DNA from: an uncultured Sphingomonas sp.
GTDB lineage: Bacteria > Pseudomonadota > Alphaproteobacteria > Sphingomonadales > Sphingomonadaceae
Reading direction: 5' to 3'
DNA: 64,000 nucleotides
Assembly: GCA_934555855.1 (NCBI GenBank)
Contig: CAKTFL010000001.1
Location: 1 to 64,000 of the forward strand
The position numbers and the translations under genes are program-made. Below are positions 60,614 to 64,000 of this stretch, piece by piece; within the stretch, counting starts at the first letter, position 1; every line of letters starts with the position of its first letter. The notes beneath the pieces were generated by a model. It saw nothing but the letters and a program-made list of their open reading frames with translations. It had not been told where the DNA came from and did no database searches.

Positions 60614-61948
60614 ATGGAAACATCGTTCGATCTGCTGCTCTGGCGCGGCGCGCTGGCCGATGCTGGACCCGTGCCGGCCGGCCGCGATCTGGCTGATTGG
60701 GCGGAGCGGCTGGCGGATGCGGGTGAAGATGCCGCATCGGCGCTGCTGTTCGACGTTGCCGCGCTTCACCAAGGCTTCTCTCCTCAGGCGATTGCGAGCC
60801 GTCAGGCGCCAGCCGGTATCCTGATCGATCGATCGTCAGCCTCAACCGGGGACTGTACCCTGCATCGCGCACTGGCTGAGTTGCGCGATCTGGCGCGGCT
60901 TGTCGCCTCCAAGGGAAGGCCGAGGCTGGTCGATCCTCCACGCCCGGCTCCATCCGGTCATCCGGACAATCCCGCCGGTATCGGCAAGGGCGTTCCCGCG
61001 TCGGCAGTGATGGGCGACATCGCCGTTATGGCCCGCGACCTCCGCACGGCGCTGGAAAGCCCTCTGATCGATGATGGGGCCGCTGACGGTAGGCTGGCCA
61101 TGCTGCTGGAAAGCCTGGTGGAGGCGGGTCGCCGTTATCCCGCGCTCGATTACCGATCATTCGCCCAGGCGCCCCTGACATCACTGGGGCCAGCGGTCGC
61201 AGCGATCGGCCTGATCGACTTCGCCTTGTCTACGCGCGACCTGTGGAGCGCCCCGTTGGGATCCCCGGCGCTGTTCCACCATGTCGCCCGGCTGGATAGC
61301 AGGGGGCTTGGGCCGTATCTGGGCAATATCGGCCGGCTGGCGCGAAACAGTCGCGATGTGATCGACCTTGCCCGTATCGCGCGGGATGCCGCGATCGAGG
61401 CCGGAGACGACGAGGCGTCGCAAGGCGCATGGACCACGCTTCTGTCGCGCGGTTGTCGAGGTGAATTGCTTTACGAGGTAGTGGATGACCTGGGCGATCA
61501 TGCCGTGCATGGTGCGCTGTCAGCGATCCTCGACCGCGTCACGTCGCGACCGGCTGCTGCAATCGATACCGACATGGTGAAGCGCGTGCGCGATGCGGGC
61601 CTCGACAATGCCGATTACGTGCTGGCGGCGCGCGCGCAGCAGGTGATTGCGCGATTACATCCGGATAACAGGCTGGAAGGCGTGATCCTCGGTTCCATCG
61701 AGGCGAGCGGGGGCGAGTTCGGCCGCGCCGAAGCGATCTTTCGCCACTGGTTGGAGCGCGCGCCTGACGATCAGGAGGTGCGCGCGCGGTTGCTGGCGGT
61801 GAGGGCGGATCGGTTCGACCGCTTCGCCATTCCGTATGGCTACGGCTCGCCGGCGGATCGGCGCGACACCCGGTTGCGCCGGCGCGGTGTGGCGCCCGAC
61901 TATCCCCGCCGGCGCGGCGAGCGCGTCGCGGCAGTGGACGTCGGTTAG
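60614..61948 (+). CDS. Helical repeat (TPR-like) protein of unknown function
   Basis: Soluble, mostly helical protein of 444 residues. The ATG at 60614 (METSFDLLLWRGALADAGPV) lies 40 bases after the GT9 stop; an earlier in-frame ATG at 60536 overlaps that gene. Repeats are weak; the clearest TPR-like part is near residues 345-400 (DYVLAARAQQVIARLHPDNR, EGVILGSIEASGGEFGRAEA with IFRHWLERAPDD). No catalytic motif is recognised. The basic C-terminus (RRDTRLRRRGVAPDYPRRRG) may bind the membrane surface or nucleic acid. From context it could be an accessory scaffold for glycan assembly. Confidence 0.7.
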   Translation: METSFDLLLWRGALADAGPVPAGRDLADWAERLADAGEDAASALLFDVAALHQGFSPQAIASRQAPAGILIDRSSASTGDCTLHRALAELRDLARLVASKGRPRLVDPPRPAPSGHPDNPAGIGKGVPASAVMGDIAVMARDLRTALESPLIDDGAADGRLAMLLESLVEAGRRYPALDYRSFAQAPLTSLGPAVAAIGLIDFALSTRDLWSAPLGSPALFHHVARLDSRGLGPYLGNIGRLARNSRDVIDLARIARDAAIEAGDDEASQGAWTTLLSRGCRGELLYEVVDDLGDHAVHGALSAILDRVTSRPAAAIDTDMVKRVRDAGLDNADYVLAARAQQVIARLHPDNRLEGVILGSIEASGGEFGRAEAIFRHWLERAPDDQEVRARLLAVRADRFDRFAIPYGYGSPADRRDTRLRRRGVAPDYPRRRGERVAAVDVG

Positions 61949-61957
61949 CTAAGGGCC

Positions 61958-63082
61958 TCAGGCCAGCCGGTCTGCCTCCGTGGCGGCGAGGAACAGGTGA
62001 TAGAGCGAACTGGCCGGGACGTAGTCGACCAGCGGATCGCCGGTGGGCGAGATATGGTCGGTCCATCCCCCCGCGAACGGTCCGGCCAGGAAATGCGCCT
62101 CCAGCAGCGCCGCCATCCGCCTCGCCTGTCCGAACGCCTCCGCGTCGCCATCGCGGTGGCGGACGACGGCTGCCTTGATCGCCTCGGTGTGCGGCCATAG
62201 CCGGTGGGATGGCCTGACTACCTGCCCGCTCGCGTCCACCTCGTCATGGATCAGACCGCCTGGGGCATGGCCGTGCCTAGCGGCCGTGGCGTGCAGGATG
62301 GCGCGCCATTCGCCCTGATCCTGCCCGGAAAGGCGTGCGTGCCGGTCGAGCAGCCAGGCCCATTCGTAATGATGCCCCGGCTCGAACACGTTCCCCATCG
62401 CCGGATCGGCATGGGGGCTCCAGTCGTGCGCGAAATGCTCCAGCAGCACGCCGCGATCGGCCTTGGCCATGTGCCTGTGGAACAGCGACACCAGCGTGTC
62501 GGCGCGCTCCAGCCAGCCCTGCCCCGGCACCGCTTCCTCCAGCGCCAGATAGGCTTCGAGCAGGTGCATTTGCGGGTTCTGCCGCTTGGCGGACCCGGCC
62601 GCGGGCAGCGCGTCGACCACTCCGCCATGGACGGGATCGACCATGTCGCGCTCGACAAAGGCGGTGATTCGCCCGGCAAGCGCCATCAGCGCCGGGTCGC
62701 CATTCAGGCGATGAAGGTGGGCGATCGCGAACAGCACAAAGGCATGGGTGTAGGAATCGCGCGTCGCCGACACCTGCCGGCCCGAAGCCGGGTCGATCGA
62801 GAAGGCGACGCTCGCCACCTCCGCGCCCTCTTCGCAGAAATCGCGGCGCAGCGATGCCATCGCCGTCTCTGCCAGCGCCGCGCCGGGTGCGTACCAGCCG
62901 AGTTCAGCCGCGTGTGCATAGACGTAGGTTTGTCGCGCCTGCACCATTGCGCGATGCGGCACGGCAAGCGGCCGACCCGACCGGTCGAGCCGCTCGACGA
63001 AGCGGCCATGGGCGGTATCGAACCCCTGCGTCGCCCAGACGGGCAGCGCCTGTTCCCGGTTCCAGTTCACGAAAGACTTCAC
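61958..63082 (-). CDS. AGE-family sugar epimerase/isomerase
   Basis: N-acylglucosamine 2-epimerase / mannose isomerase-family protein of about 374 residues with the (alpha/alpha)6 barrel sequence pattern. Conserved elements are visible: RATYV-type RQTYVYAHAAELGWY, DSYTHAFVLFAIAHLHRLNG, FEPGHHYEWAWLLDRHARLS and RLWPHTEAIKAAV (catalytic and substrate-binding His). The GTG at 63082 is preferred because it avoids overlapping the gmhB gene. It could convert mannose to fructose, or epimerise GlcNAc/ManNAc or a phosphosugar; sugar supply for the capsule is the reasonable reading. Confidence 0.85.
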   Translation of the reverse strand: MKSFVNWNREQALPVWATQGFDTAHGRFVERLDRSGRPLAVPHRAMVQARQTYVYAHAAELGWYAPGAALAETAMASLRRDFCEEGAEVASVAFSIDPASGRQVSATRDSYTHAFVLFAIAHLHRLNGDPALMALAGRITAFVERDMVDPVHGGVVDALPAAGSAKRQNPQMHLLEAYLALEEAVPGQGWLERADTLVSLFHRHMAKADRGVLLEHFAHDWSPHADPAMGNVFEPGHHYEWAWLLDRHARLSGQDQGEWRAILHATAARHGHAPGGLIHDEVDASGQVVRPSHRLWPHTEAIKAAVVRHRDGDAEAFGQARRMAALLEAHFLAGPFAGGWTDHISPTGDPLVDYVPASSLYHLFLAATEADRLA

Positions 63083-63113
63083 GTCGCCTGCCCTTTTCCG
63101 GCCCTGGGCGCTC

Positions 63114-63674
63114 CTACCCGGCCCGGCCGGTGACGTCATCATCCTGCACCGGCAGGCGCAGGCGTTGGAGCCAGCCGGCAACGGCCGCGTCGAGGTCGCA
63201 AGTGTCGCTGGCCAGGCGCTCGGCCGGAATGCCGGCGCAGCGGGCAGCCTCGACGTCGCTCGCCTTGTCACCGAACAGGATCGCGCGGGTCCGGTCCACC
63301 GGCCATTCGGCCATGGCGGTAAGGATCATGCCGGGCCCGGGCTTGCGATCGGGATGATCGATCGCAAACCGGGCCACCGTGCCCCCCGGATGATAGGGCG
63401 CGACGTAGAAGGCATCTATCCACGCTCCCTCCTCGCCCAGCCGCTCCTGTATCGCGGCATGAAAGCGGTCCACCGCAGCCAGGTCGAACATCCCGCGCGC
63501 GACGCCCGATTGGTTGGTGACGACGATCACCAGGCATCCTGCCCGGTTGAGCCGGGCGATCCCGCGCGCCGCGGTGGGCGTCAGCGCCAGTGCGTCGGGG
63601 CGATGCGGATAGCCGGTGTCGACGTTGATGATGCCGTCACGATCGAGAAAGGCGGTGGGCCGCGCGCGGCTCAT
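63114..63674 (-). CDS. gmhB: D-glycero-D-manno-heptose 1,7-bisphosphate 7-phosphatase (GmhB-like HAD)
   Basis: HAD-superfamily phosphatase of 186 residues. Motifs: TAFLDRDGIINVDTGY (motif I, DxD), VVTNQSGVARGMF (motif II), PGGTVARFAIDHPDRKPGPG and LFGDKASDVEAARCAG (motif III-IV). The heptose-type loop normally carries Cys residues; here the segment is APYHPGGTVARFAIDHPD, with the cysteines reduced or replaced, so zinc binding may be lost. The start ATG overlaps the upstream GT stop (ATGA). Together with hldE it points to heptose synthesis. Confidence 0.85.
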   Translation of the reverse strand: MSRARPTAFLDRDGIINVDTGYPHRPDALALTPTAARGIARLNRAGCLVIVVTNQSGVARGMFDLAAVDRFHAAIQERLGEEGAWIDAFYVAPYHPGGTVARFAIDHPDRKPGPGMILTAMAEWPVDRTRAILFGDKASDVEAARCAGIPAERLASDTCDLDAAVAGWLQRLRLPVQDDDVTGRAG

Positions 63675-64000
63675 CGCGCCATCGTTTCCGTGATGGCGTC
63701 GAGCACGGTCGACAGGTGCCGGTTCCAGGTCGGCGCGCGCCAGCCGGCGATGCGCGCCAGGTGCCCGGCGCGTGCGGGATCGTGCGGATCGGCCAACGCC
63801 AGGATTGCGCGGCGCCAGCCGGGACCGTCCAGCGGATCGAGGAAACAGGGCGCATCGCCCCCCGCCTCGCGCAGCGCCGGCAGGTCGCTGCACAGCACGG
63901 GCACGCCGAGCGCCAGCGCCTCGGGCACCGGCATCCCGAACCCTTCGGCAAAGGAGGGCAACAACAGCCCGCGCGCACCGGCGAGCAACGCCCGCATCTG
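63671..64000 (-). CDS. Glycosyltransferase, C-terminal part (continues beyond window)
   Basis: The last 109 residues of a GT-B glycosyltransferase. The visible part starts MRALLAGARGLLLPSFAEGF, then GMPVPEALALGVPVLCSDLP, which contains the E-x7-E motif of GT4 enzymes, and continues with REAGGDAPCFLDPLDGPGWR to the stop at 63671. The N-terminal acceptor domain lies past base 64000. The stop overlaps the gmhB start, so the genes are coupled and the capsule locus continues to the right. Confidence 0.85.
   Translation of the reverse strand, partial: QMRALLAGARGLLLPSFAEGFGMPVPEALALGVPVLCSDLPALREAGGDAPCFLDPLDGPGWRRAILALADPHDPARAGHLARIAGWRAPTWNRHLSTVLDAITETMAR

Noticed and set aside
1..64000. tRNA, rRNA or riboswitch
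   Set aside because: Reading both strands gave no cloverleaf with conserved tRNA loop bases, no rRNA segments and no recognisable riboswitch core. A covariance-model scan could still find a small RNA.

Overview
The window looks like a high-GC alphaproteobacterium of the sphingomonad type (Sphingomonas, Novosphingobium or Sphingobium). The basis is protein style, codon bias and gene order; there is no rRNA or marker gene to prove it. It opens inside a ParA gene followed by a ribbon-helix-helix partner, and a MobC-like gene lies at 12.9 kb, so a large plasmid or an integrated plasmid segment is plausible. Nearly all the rest builds, exports or decorates surface polysaccharide.

Layout. (1) 1-0.85 kb: parA (5' end outside the window) and an RHH gene. 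(2) 1.07-11.45 kb: first polysaccharide block with an initiating phosphoglycosyl transferase, a Wzy/WaaL-type polymerase, a Wza-like lipoprotein, a Wzc-like co-polymerase/tyrosine kinase, a TPR plus jelly-roll protein, a WecG/TagA-type transferase, a GT4 and an SGNH-hydrolase lipoprotein. It has no flippase. (3) 11.49-17.94 kb: mobile-element scar zone. IS21-family ends at 11494 and 16420 bracket the last part of istB, the first part of istA and about 4.4 kb of foreign DNA: a TniB-like fragment, an amber-interrupted gene, a MobC-like gene, a secreted unknown, a broken TIR gene joined to a serine-recombinase tail, and a class C serine hydrolase. The IS21 right end sits in a broken IS5, and a decayed IS3 element follows. 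(4) 18.06-36.12 kb, minus strand: second polysaccharide block, mostly with touching or overlapping genes: gmd-fcl (GDP-L-fucose), a Tat-exported beta-helix protein, a second Wzy, a GT4, four tandem GT2 paralogues, Wzx, an FAD mutase-like enzyme, a CDP-deoxyhexose set and an AT-rich acyltransferase. (5) 36.3-39.3 kb: decayed genes, a TniA-like fragment and a frameshifted IS630 transposase. (6) 39.3-46.3 kb: type I secretion genes and an FkbM-like gene, divergent from a 933-residue RTX/FG-GAP protein that is probably the substrate. (7) 46.4-64 kb: an outer-membrane barrel gene, then an ABC-type capsule locus (KpsT, KpsD, KpsE and KpsM-like proteins) interleaved with heptose genes (hldE, gmhB), two large TPR-GT9 paralogues, a second FkbM-like protein, an AGE-family epimerase and further glycosyltransferases.

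How it fits together. Blocks 2 and 4 complement each other. The first holds the initiating transferase and the export/co-polymerase proteins, the second holds the flippase and most sugar-transfer enzymes, and the mobile zone lies between them. Block 7 is a separate ABC-dependent export route. Block 6 would deliver a calcium-binding repeat protein to the surface, where it could interact with one of these glycans. That last step is inference.
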